The notes beneath the pieces were generated by a model. That model worked only from the letters and a program-made list of their open reading frames with translations. It was not told the DNA's origin and searched no databases. A stretch of 18,727 bases of DNA from WLMZ01 sp043747765 (GTDB lineage Bacteria > Actinomycetota > Acidimicrobiia > Acidimicrobiales > Ilumatobacteraceae). Location: positions 1 through 18,727 of the forward strand of contig JAYTOM010000120.1 in assembly GCA_043747765.1 (NCBI GenBank). Direction: 5' to 3'. Below are positions 1 to 5,745 of this stretch, piece by piece; positions within the stretch are counted from its first letter, which is position 1; the number at the start of each line of letters is the position of its first letter. A program made the translations under genes and the position numbers.

Positions 1-339
1 GACGATCGCGCCGAGGGTGTCGAGACCGAACACGATGCGAGCATCGCGTTGGACGAGCGTGCAGCCATCGCGCTGATACTTGAGCTGCTGAAATCCAAAG
101 GCAGACGTGTTGTGCAGAATGCGAAGTGTGGGGAGCGGCCCATCGTGGGCTGAGCCTGAGAACAGGGTGTTGCACGTGATCTTCTGGGAGATCAGTCGCT
201 GCGGGGCGGCGTCGTAGTCCACGCCGACCGGAATCGAGTCGTGCTGTGGACGAATCGCCCAACCGAACAGTACGACGAAGAACCAGACAGCGATCGCACC
301 GGCGGCGATGAGAAGTAACCGACGACCTCGACCCTGCAT
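1..339 (-). CDS. Hypothetical single-pass membrane protein, C-terminus outside window
   Basis: I do not recognise this protein. The frame is open from an ATG at 339 to the window edge, giving the first 113 residues. It begins with a short basic stretch (MQGRGRR), then a hydrophobic membrane segment at about residues 8-28, so the rest is probably outside the membrane. The outer part holds two cysteines (C56, C93) that could pair. It is likely real because the base and codon use match the neighbours, the signal-anchor layout is sensible, and a TACGCT box lies 8 nt before the ATG, the same arrangement as at most other starts here. It is transcribed away from the hydrolase gene at 510. Function unknown. 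Confidence 0.7.
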   Translation of the reverse strand, partial: MQGRGRRLLLIAAGAIAVWFFVVLFGWAIRPQHDSIPVGVDYDAAPQRLISQKITCNTLFSGSAHDGPLPTLRILHNTSAFGFQQLKYQRDGCTLVQRDARIVFGLDTLGAIV

Positions 340-347
340 GGTGGCTC

Positions 348-353
348 AGCGTA
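348..353 (-). promoter_or_regulatory. -10-like box of the membrane protein gene (leaderless)
   Basis: Read on the minus strand, TACGCT fits the actinobacterial -10 pattern TANNNT. It ends 8 nt before the ATG at 339, so transcription would start at or within about 2 nt of the start codon. No convincing -35 element is visible. Confidence 0.45.
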
Positions 354-390
354 GCGTCGGACCGGTCCCAGCATCTCTGCGCTCGGTCTC

Positions 391-436
391 CGCTGATGCA
401 GTCTTCTCGCGCCTGCTTCTGCGCTGATGCGGTCTC
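391..436. repeat. Imperfect direct repeat upstream of the hydrolase gene
   Basis: CGCTGATGCAGTCT at 391-404 is repeated as CGCTGATGCGGTCT at 422-435, with one mismatch and a 31 bp offset, about three helical turns. A weaker relative (CTGCGCTCGGTCTC) lies just before the first copy. The repeats sit in the 170 bp between the divergent genes starting at 339 and 510. They could be regulator sites. They also fall inside a possible longer reading frame from 396, which I consider non-coding. Confidence 0.3.
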
Positions 437-480
437 GTCCGGGCCGCACCCCGTTGCGCGTGTGATCGTCACAGCCAGGC

Positions 481-494
481 GAGCGAGTTCGCTC
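481..494. promoter_or_regulatory. Perfect palindrome next to the hydrolase -10 box, candidate operator
   Basis: GAGCGA-GT-TCGCTC is a perfect inverted repeat with 6-base arms. It ends 1 nt before the TAGGCT box at 496-501, that is, in the -35 to -10 spacer of the proposed hydrolase promoter, where a repressor could block polymerase. A 14-base GC-rich palindrome can also arise by chance. Confidence 0.3.
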
Positions 495-495
495 A

Positions 496-501
496 TAGGC
501 T
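496..501 (+). promoter_or_regulatory. -10-like box of the hydrolase gene (leaderless)
   Basis: TAGGCT fits TANNNT and ends 8 nt before the ATG at 510, leaving no room for a normal leader. This box is one reason for placing the hydrolase start at 510 rather than 396. No clear -35 element. Confidence 0.45.
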
Positions 502-509
502 CGGCGGAC

Positions 510-1571
510 ATGACGCCGCTTTCCGCCATCCCGCCCATCGAGCCCGCTCAGGGTCCCGTCGGTCGGCGCACGATCGCCGTGTCGGACGGCGCTCGCGACG
601 GTCGCACGCTGGTCGTCGACGTCTGGTATCCAGCCGCCGAGAGCGCCGCCGGAGCTGGGGGGTTTCCACCGTTGACATGGTACGAACCGATCCCCGGAGT
701 CCGGTTCGAGTCCGCCAACGCCCACGACGACGCTGCGGTCGCACCCGGTGAGTATCCGCTGATCATCCTTTCGCACGGCCGCACCGGGATGCGTTTCGCC
801 TACGCCCTGCTGTGCGAAGCGCTGGCCGCGCGAGGCGCGATCGTCGCCGCGCCCGATCATGTCGGCGACGTGATGACCGACTGGCTCGGCGGTACGTTCG
901 CCGATGACCGGACCAACGAGGTCAACCGGGTCGGCGACTCCGGGTTCCTGATCGACTGCCTGCTCGATCCCGAGTCACAACCGGGGGCAGCCGCGATCGC
1001 GGACGTCCTGCGAACGATCGATCACAGCAAGATCGCCTCGATCGGCCACTCGTATGGCGCGTACACGGCGCTCGCTGCTGCCGCCGGGGTCCGCGGTGTC
1101 CCACCCGACGAGCGGATCGGGGCCGTGATCGGCATCCAGCCGTACACGCGCACGATGAGCGATGCCGCTCTGGCGAGGATCCACACGCCGACGCTGTTGA
1201 TCCTCAGCGAATTCGACACGACCGCACCGCCGGCAACCGACGGCGACCGACCCTGGGCGTTGATCCCTGCTCCGACTGTCTGGCGGCTCGACCTGTTACG
1301 CGCGGCACACCATGCGTCCAGTGACATGGGCCTGTATCTCGAACTGGCGGCCCGGATTCCCGACCTGCCGCCGATGGTCGCCGCCTATGTGGCGATGATG
1401 ACGACCGACATGGTCGGTGATCACCTCCGACCCTGGCGAGACGGTCTGCTCATCCAACTGCGCGTGATCTGGGCGTTCCTCGATGTCACGCTGCACATCG
1501 ACGAGAAACGAGGCGAGGACGAGGCGGCACGCCTCACCGACACGCCCGGCATCGTGCTCACGCGCCGCTGA
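510..1571 (+). CDS. Alpha/beta hydrolase, dienelactone hydrolase / PAF-acetylhydrolase-like
   Basis: This is a 353-residue serine hydrolase of the alpha/beta fold. Visible motifs are the strand and oxyanion segment LIILSHGRTG (84-93), the APDH turn (114-117), the nucleophile elbow GHSYG (179-183, Ser181), a likely catalytic acid in SEFDTT (Asp236), and a likely catalytic His in AAHHAS (267 or 268). The overall pattern resembles the 'predicted dienelactone hydrolase' group related to platelet-activating-factor acetylhydrolase, so an ester is a likely substrate, but the true one cannot be told. An in-frame ATG at 396 would add 38 residues without family resemblance. The start at 510 is preferred because the conserved-looking protein begins there and a TAGGCT box lies 8 nt upstream. 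No signal peptide is evident, suggesting a cytoplasmic enzyme. It converges on the LCP gene with a 23 bp gap. Confidence 0.85.
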   Translation: MTPLSAIPPIEPAQGPVGRRTIAVSDGARDGRTLVVDVWYPAAESAAGAGGFPPLTWYEPIPGVRFESANAHDDAAVAPGEYPLIILSHGRTGMRFAYALLCEALAARGAIVAAPDHVGDVMTDWLGGTFADDRTNEVNRVGDSGFLIDCLLDPESQPGAAAIADVLRTIDHSKIASIGHSYGAYTALAAAAGVRGVPPDERIGAVIGIQPYTRTMSDAALARIHTPTLLILSEFDTTAPPATDGDRPWALIPAPTVWRLDLLRAAHHASSDMGLYLELAARIPDLPPMVAAYVAMMTTDMVGDHLRPWRDGLLIQLRVIWAFLDVTLHIDEKRGEDEAARLTDTPGIVLTRR

Positions 1572-1594
1572 CCGTAGCGCTCATCGGCGCAGGT

Positions 1595-2887
1595 TCAGCA
1601 GGTGTAGTCGGCGGGCGGGACCACGCCTTGACCGTTGTCCGTCGCGACGGGGCCGGCGTCCACCGGCGCGACCACTGGCGTCAACACCGTCGTCGGGACG
1701 GTCGCACCCGCCGCCACAGCATTGGCTGCCGCGACGGCGTCCTGGGCCACCGGAACTGTCGTGCCCACATCGCGCGCCGCAACGGGTGTGGTGTCGACCG
1801 CGACCGCGCTCGCATCGGGTGCTCCGACGAGAGGGGACTTGCCCTGGAACAGGCTGAGGATCGCTTTCATGTTCGCTGTGTCGAGGACCGGGATCAACAC
1901 GTCGTTGCCGCTCCGCACAGCCGGCTTGACCTCGATCTGGTACGAGTGGAGGCTGCTCGGGTTCACGTTCTGGACGACTCCGGCGAACTCCAACATCTTC
2001 TCGGGAGTCAGGTTGGTGTCGGTCACGACGTACTTCTGAGCGGTGCTGATCAGGCCGCGGGCAACCGTTGGGGTGTACACGCCGGTGTTCAGCGCCTTGG
2101 CGACGATCCGACGCAGGAAGTCCTGTTGGCGTGAGATGCGCCCGAGATCGGAGAGCGGGTCCTCTGTCCACTGACCGGTGGTCTCGCTATAGGTCTGATA
2201 GTGCCGCGAACGGACGTAGGCGAGCGCTTCATCACCGGACATCGTCACGCAGCCGGGCTGGGCGATGTACAGACCCGTGTGCGTGTCGCGAGCAGCCACT
2301 GCGAAGGGGACCGGTACGCCCTGCAGGGCATCGACCAACGTCTTGAAAGCACAGAAGTCGACTTGGACGAAGTGGTCGACGCCGATGCCGAAGTTCTTGA
2401 AAAGGGTGCTGATCAACGTCGACGGATCGTTCTTGACGTACGCCGAGTTGATCCGGTTCTGTCCGTCGTGTCCGGCGATCTTTAGCCACAGGTCGCGTGG
2501 GAACGAGAGCACGGCGGCCTGCTTCGTCGCCGGGTCGACACGCATGATCATGATCGTGTCGCTGCGCTCACCGGCCGAATTGCGGTCGCCGAACGCGGCT
2601 GCGTATGGCGAGTTGGGATCGACACATGAGTTGTTGTCGGCACCGGTGATCAGGAAGTTCTGGGCCAGTGGATCGGCAACCGGGAAGGTCTCGGTCGGAC
2701 CGAGAGACGCCTGTGAAGCGGCGGCCAGATTTGTGACCAGTTGAACCTTTTGCTGCTGGCCGACGAACCGTTGCCCGAACAGCAGTAAGGCTGCCCCGAC
2801 GAAACATCCGAGGACCAGGAGACAGTTCACTACCAACACGAATTTCTGGGGGAGGGAGTGCCGTCGGGAGGATTTTCGCTTCGACAT
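1595..2887 (-). CDS. LCP (LytR-CpsA-Psr) family cell-wall glycopolymer transferase, copy 1
   Basis: This protein has 430 residues: a basic cytoplasmic N-terminus, one membrane anchor at about 16-38, and an extracellular LCP domain from about 77 to 350. LCP enzymes move anionic or neutral glycopolymers from polyprenyl carriers to peptidoglycan. Family signatures seen are FLITGAD (78-84), ERSDTIMIMRVDP (107-119), SFPRDLW (128-134), RINSAY (145-150), ALAYVRSRHY (221-230) and the Arg-rich GRISRQQDFLRR (249-260). Three cysteines (88, 179, 213) in the domain are also present in the neighbouring copy. An Ala/Val/Thr-rich linker (about 352-418) replaces the LytR_C domain seen in many actinobacterial members. 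The protein ends in GVVPPADYTC, nearly the same ending as the other copy. The start at 2887 is supported by a TAGCGT box 9 nt upstream. The polymer handled is unknown. Confidence 0.93.
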   Translation of the reverse strand: MSKRKSSRRHSLPQKFVLVVNCLLVLGCFVGAALLLFGQRFVGQQQKVQLVTNLAAASQASLGPTETFPVADPLAQNFLITGADNNSCVDPNSPYAAAFGDRNSAGERSDTIMIMRVDPATKQAAVLSFPRDLWLKIAGHDGQNRINSAYVKNDPSTLISTLFKNFGIGVDHFVQVDFCAFKTLVDALQGVPVPFAVAARDTHTGLYIAQPGCVTMSGDEALAYVRSRHYQTYSETTGQWTEDPLSDLGRISRQQDFLRRIVAKALNTGVYTPTVARGLISTAQKYVVTDTNLTPEKMLEFAGVVQNVNPSSLHSYQIEVKPAVRSGNDVLIPVLDTANMKAILSLFQGKSPLVGAPDASAVAVDTTPVAARDVGTTVPVAQDAVAAANAVAAGATVPTTVLTPVVAPVDAGPVATDNGQGVVPPADYTC

Positions 2888-2896
2888 GCCCGAGAG

Positions 2897-2902
2897 ACGC
2901 TA
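2897..2902 (-). promoter_or_regulatory. -10-like box of LCP copy 1 (leaderless)
   Basis: On the minus strand TAGCGT (TANNNT) ends 9 nt before the ATG at 2887. This implies that copy 1 can be transcribed on its own and not only from the LCP copy 2 promoter 1.6 kb upstream. Confidence 0.4.
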
Positions 2903-2974
2903 CTGTCCGGGGCCGGGCGCGTCCTGGCATGCCTGCTCGGGACGGGGTTTGTCCGGGTCTCGGCCCTTTCGGCA

Positions 2975-2989
2975 GGCCCCGACCGGGCC
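2975..2989 (-). terminator. Small GC-rich stem-loop after LCP copy 2, weak terminator candidate
   Basis: GGCCC-GGTCG-GGGCC on the minus strand forms a 5 bp all-GC stem with a 5 nt loop, 6 nt past the LCP copy 2 stop codon. No T-run follows, so intrinsic termination is doubtful. It lies in the 108 bp between the two LCP genes, where nothing else stands out except the copy 1 promoter box. Confidence 0.2.
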
Positions 2990-2995
2990 GTCAGC

Positions 2996-4480
2996 TCACG
3001 GGCAGGTCTTGTCCTTCGGAGGAACGATGCCCCGGGTGATCTCGGTTGCGCTGGACTGGGGCAGTGACGATGTGGTCGTCGTCGGGCCGACCGTCGTGGT
3101 CGTGCTGCTGCTGGTCGTGGTCGTGGTCGTCGTGGTCCTCGGCGTGGTCGTCGTCCCCGTCTGACCGGCGATTGTCGTGCCGCTGTGGATCGTGGTGGTC
3201 GGCGCCAGACTCGTCGTGCTCGGCGCAGCCGTCGTTGTGGTCTGCTCCACGCTCGTCGTTGTCGACTCGAAGACCTGTACCGGAGCGGTGGCCAACTGCG
3301 CCTGACCCTTGAAGATGGCCAGGATCGACTTCATGTTGTCGCCGGTCAGTTTCGGAACGATCACTGCTGCGCCGCCGATGACCTGGCCGACGCCCTCGAT
3401 CTGATACGTCTGGATCGTCTGCGGATCGAGACTCTTCAGAACACCGGCGAACTGGAGTTCCTTCTCGACGGTGAGGTTTTGATCGACGACCACATAGTTC
3501 TTGGCGACATCGATCAGGCTGCGGGCCAGCGACAGGTCGAAGCCCTTCGACAGGATCTTGGCGACCGCTCGGCGCAAGAAGTCCTGTTGACGTGAAATCC
3601 GCCCGTAGTCGCTGGCCGGATCCTCGATGAACGTGCCGGTTTTCGGGTCGAGGTACAGATAGTGGCGACTGCGCACATAGGCGAGCGCTGCGTCACCGTT
3701 GAAGGTGTAGCACCCGTCGGTGACATCCACGTTCAGTCCGGTGTGCGGATCCTGGGCCGGGTAGTTGAAGTAGACGGACACCCCGCCTACTGCGTCGACC
3801 AGGGTCTTGAAGGCGCAGAAGTCGACCTGGATCGAATGCTGGATCGGGACGCCGAAGTTGGCGTAGATCGTGTTGATCATCTTCTGCGGATCGTTGAGCA
3901 CGTACGCGCTGTTGATCCGACTCTTCGAATTGCTTCCGTCGATCTTGACCCACAGGTCACGAGGGAACGACAGCACGGCTGCCCGACTGGTGGACGGATC
4001 GACGCGCATGATCATGATCGTGTCGCTGCGCTCGCCGAGCGTGTCCCGGTTCGGCACGGGGTTGGCCGTGTTGGCATCGGGGCAGGCGCGGTTGTCGGAC
4101 CCGGTGATCAGGAAGTTCTGGGCCTGCGGGTCGGCTTGGGGGAACGGCTCGGTCGTCGTCGGGATGTCGGCGGCAATCGTGGTGCCAGTCGTGTTGTCGA
4201 CGATCGTCACGGTCGAACCGCCAGGAGGGTTGGTGGCCGAAGCGGGTTTGATCGGTGCTGAGCTGACCTGGGTCGGAGGGGCCTGGATCGCCGCCGACTT
4301 CTGGGTCTGTGTCAGGAACTGTTGGCCGACGATCAAGATGCCGGCGCCGACGAAACAGGCGATCACGGCCACGACGTTGAACATCAGGACTGCCCAGTGG
4401 ACCGCCCGATGGGGGGCCCGGCGATGGGTCGCAGCGGCCCGCGGTGCTTCGGGTACCAGCTCGATGTCCTCGTCGCCCAT
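2996..4480 (-). CDS. LCP (LytR-CpsA-Psr) family cell-wall glycopolymer transferase, copy 2
   Basis: This is a 494-residue paralog of the protein encoded at 1595-2887. It has an acidic-then-basic cytoplasmic N-terminus of about 28 residues, a membrane anchor at about 30-53, a Pro/Thr-rich spacer to about 118, then the LCP domain. Motifs: FLITGSD (123-129), ERSDTIMIMRVDP (150-162), SFPRDLW (171-177), RINSAY (188-193), ALAYVRSRHY (265-274), GRISRQQDFLRR (293-304). Domain cysteines C133, C222 and C257 match those of copy 1. A strongly Thr-rich linker (about 407-472, including a run of eight Thr) may span the wall and could be glycosylated. The end, GIVPPKDKTCP, mirrors copy 1. Two adjacent copies suggest either different acceptor polymers or redundancy. 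The start at 4480 has a TAGGGT box 9 nt upstream. It is divergent from the MscS-type gene. Confidence 0.93.
   Translation of the reverse strand: MGDEDIELVPEAPRAAATHRRAPHRAVHWAVLMFNVVAVIACFVGAGILIVGQQFLTQTQKSAAIQAPPTQVSSAPIKPASATNPPGGSTVTIVDNTTGTTIAADIPTTTEPFPQADPQAQNFLITGSDNRACPDANTANPVPNRDTLGERSDTIMIMRVDPSTSRAAVLSFPRDLWVKIDGSNSKSRINSAYVLNDPQKMINTIYANFGVPIQHSIQVDFCAFKTLVDAVGGVSVYFNYPAQDPHTGLNVDVTDGCYTFNGDAALAYVRSRHYLYLDPKTGTFIEDPASDYGRISRQQDFLRRAVAKILSKGFDLSLARSLIDVAKNYVVVDQNLTVEKELQFAGVLKSLDPQTIQTYQIEGVGQVIGGAAVIVPKLTGDNMKSILAIFKGQAQLATAPVQVFESTTTSVEQTTTTAAPSTTSLAPTTTIHSGTTIAGQTGTTTTPRTTTTTTTTSSSTTTTVGPTTTTSSLPQSSATEITRGIVPPKDKTCP
3065..3262 (-). repeat. Thr-codon simple-sequence tract in LCP copy 2
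   Basis: Degenerate ACG/ACC/ACA triplets encode the Thr/Ser-rich linker at residues about 407-472, seen on the plus strand as repeated GTCGTGGTC. Triplet slippage here would change linker length without shifting the frame. The densest part is about 3085-3160. Confidence 0.7.
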
Positions 4481-4489
4481 GAAGCATGA

Positions 4490-4495
4490 ACCCTA
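4490..4495 (-). promoter_or_regulatory. -10-like box of LCP copy 2 (leaderless)
   Basis: On the minus strand TAGGGT (TANNNT) ends 9 nt before the ATG at 4480. An out-of-frame ATG lies at 4487-4485, 2 nt after the box, too close to be the start under the usual promoter spacing. Confidence 0.42.
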
Positions 4496-4513
4496 GTGGG
4501 GACGCCTCCTCTT

Positions 4514-4542
4514 CGCCCAGCGCCCTCGGCCTTCACTGGGCG
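4514..4542. promoter_or_regulatory. Inverted repeat in the LCP/MscS divergent promoter region
   Basis: CGCCCAG (4514-4520) and CTGGGCG (4536-4542) are perfect 7-base inverted arms with centres 22 bp apart, two helical turns. They lie just upstream of the TAACGT box at 4545 and about 20 bp upstream of the LCP copy 2 box at 4490-4495. This could be an operator for either gene; the evidence is only symmetry and placement. Confidence 0.25.
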
Positions 4543-4544
4543 TC

Positions 4545-4550
4545 TAACGT
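4545..4550 (+). promoter_or_regulatory. -10-like box of the MscS-type channel gene (leaderless)
   Basis: TAACGT (TANNNT) ends exactly 7 nt before the ATG at 4558. It supports that start over the in-frame ATG at 4486, which lies upstream of this box. Confidence 0.45.
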
Positions 4551-4557
4551 CGTCGGA

Positions 4558-5400
4558 ATGCACTCTTCTGCCAATCAACCGGTGTGGGTGCAGCATCTCG
4601 ATCGCCTTCACCTGCTGACGCCGCTGCGAGTCGGTGCCGTGATCGTCACCGCGCTGGTTGTGACCCTGGTCATCCGGCGTCTGGTGGCCAACGGGATGCA
4701 GCGACTGCTCGACCGCACCACGCCCACCGACAAGCCCCGAGCGCAGGCCAGGCACAAGGCATTGACCAGCTCGCTCCGTGCAGCGCTGGTCGGCGTCGTC
4801 TGGACAATCGCGGTCATCACCGCGATGGGCGAAGTCGGCATCAACATCGGTGCGTTCGTGGCGACGGCGACGGTGGTCGGCGGCGCCATCGCGTTCGGTG
4901 CCCAGACCCTGATCCGCGACATCATCTCCGGGTTCTTCGTGCTGTCCGACGACCAGTACGGAGTCGGTGACGAGGTCGACCTCGGGCTGACGAGCGGCGT
5001 CGTCGAACGTGTCACCCTGCGCAGTGCCCGCCTGCGTGACGGCGAGGGCCGAATCTGGCATGTGCAGCACGGCAATGTGATGCGTGTCGCCAACTTGAGC
5101 AAGTCGGCAACGGCGTTGCTCCATACCGACGTGGCCCGAGCAATGCCGGTGGACGACATCCTCGTCGCGCTGCACGACATTGCGCTCGCGTTCGGCGACG
5201 ACGAGGCGGTCGCACCGATGCTGCTGAGCTCGCCGGTGGTCCTCGGAATCGTCGGGTACACCGATGACCGAGTCACTGTCCGGGTCGGTGCACCGTGTCA
5301 CATCGGTCGTCGGGTCGAGGTCGAGCGTGCCTGGCAACTCGCGGTGCTCCGGGCGTTCGAGCAAGGCCGGCTGGTTCCGGTCACACCCGCTCCGAGCTGA
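4558..5400 (+). CDS. Small-conductance mechanosensitive channel, MscS family
   Basis: This is a 280-residue inner-membrane channel that would open under membrane tension and release solutes on osmotic downshift. Three membrane segments are visible at about 24-45, 72-92 and 98-128. The third is the Gly/Ala-rich pore helix (VATATVVGGAIAFGAQ, 101-116), followed by the family hallmark LIRDIISGFF (118-127). The cytoplasmic beta domain follows with the typical VGDEVDLG (136-143) and the 'VERVTLRSARLRD' strand region (149-161). The length is that of compact one-pore MscS proteins. An in-frame ATG at 4486 would add 24 unremarkable residues. The start at 4558 is favoured by the TAACGT box 7 nt upstream and leaves 77 bp for divergent promoters with LCP copy 2. 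It is a single gene, followed by a long non-coding gap. Confidence 0.92.
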   Translation: MHSSANQPVWVQHLDRLHLLTPLRVGAVIVTALVVTLVIRRLVANGMQRLLDRTTPTDKPRAQARHKALTSSLRAALVGVVWTIAVITAMGEVGINIGAFVATATVVGGAIAFGAQTLIRDIISGFFVLSDDQYGVGDEVDLGLTSGVVERVTLRSARLRDGEGRIWHVQHGNVMRVANLSKSATALLHTDVARAMPVDDILVALHDIALAFGDDEAVAPMLLSSPVVLGIVGYTDDRVTVRVGAPCHIGRRVEVERAWQLAVLRAFEQGRLVPVTPAPS

Positions 5401-5496
5401 CACAGCACGTCAGACGAGGACGGTCGCACTCGTGCCGCGGCGCCCGGTCAGTCGACGCACGTCGCCGGCAAGTTCGAAAAAAGCAAACACCATCAA

Positions 5497-5528
5497 CTGT
5501 TGATCGCGGCGGGAATGGAGATCAACAG
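5497..5528 (-). terminator. Inverted repeat with T-rich tract, possible valS terminator
   Basis: CTGTTGATC (5497-5505) and GATCAACAG (5520-5528) form a perfect 9 bp stem with a 14 nt loop. Read on the minus strand, the direction of valS, a tract TTTGCTTTTTT follows 11 nt after the stem (about 5476-5486). The stem is 218 nt past the valS stop, and the T-tract is further away than in a textbook intrinsic terminator. A second overlapping palindrome (ATCAAC-T-GTTGAT, 5492-5504) offers an alternative fold. Terminator or protein-binding site remain open. Confidence 0.35.
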
Positions 5529-5562
5529 CTGACGATGTCTGCCGAATTGGTGCTACCGAGCG

Positions 5563-5606
5563 AACGAACTCCGTCGGGCGGGACAGCGGGACTGATGGAG
5601 TTCGTT
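5563..5606. repeat. 10 bp perfect inverted repeat in the non-coding gap
   Basis: AACGAACTCC (5563-5572) is the exact reverse complement of GGAGTTCGTT (5597-5606), with a G-rich 24 nt loop. No T-run follows on either strand. It could be part of a structured RNA or a transcription end for the mscS-type gene, about 160 nt past its stop. Confidence 0.45.
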
Positions 5607-5745
5607 TCCGATTGACACGTTGTTCGTGAAGTAAGTATCGCTTTCGGTCTGCAACGGTTCTGTCAACCACCCGCAACGCGTCTGCAAAGATTCTCGCAGA
5701 GTGCTGAACGAACAACGGAGTGCGTTGGACGCGCCGACCGTTGAA

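Larger units (their letters stand above)
5401..5745. other. Non-coding gap between convergent mscS-type gene and valS
   Basis: This 345 bp interval separates two convergent genes. It looks less GC-rich than its surroundings and holds several inverted repeats (5497-5528, 5563-5606, and a 5 bp one at 5681-5700). Reading frames of about 100 codons cross it, but their third-position composition and amino-acid content do not resemble the neighbouring genes. A TTGACA occurs at 5612-5617 with TATCGC 18 nt later, but it points into the 3' end of valS and has no gene of its own. It could hold terminators or a small structured RNA; neither can be shown. Confidence 0.6.

Noticed and set aside
396..509. 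N-terminal extension of the hydrolase from the ATG at 396
   Set aside because: The 38 extra residues show no family resemblance, and the promoter-like TAGGCT box and palindrome fall inside this stretch.
5612..5640. TTGACA followed by TATCGC as a plus-strand promoter
   Set aside because: The -10 match is poor, there is no gene downstream on that strand, and local starts use a different arrangement. An antisense RNA into valS cannot be excluded.
5410..5715. 101-codon minus-strand frame in the valS/mscS gap
   Set aside because: Third codon positions are mixed rather than G/C-dominated, no domain is recognisable, and no TANNNT box was identified for it.
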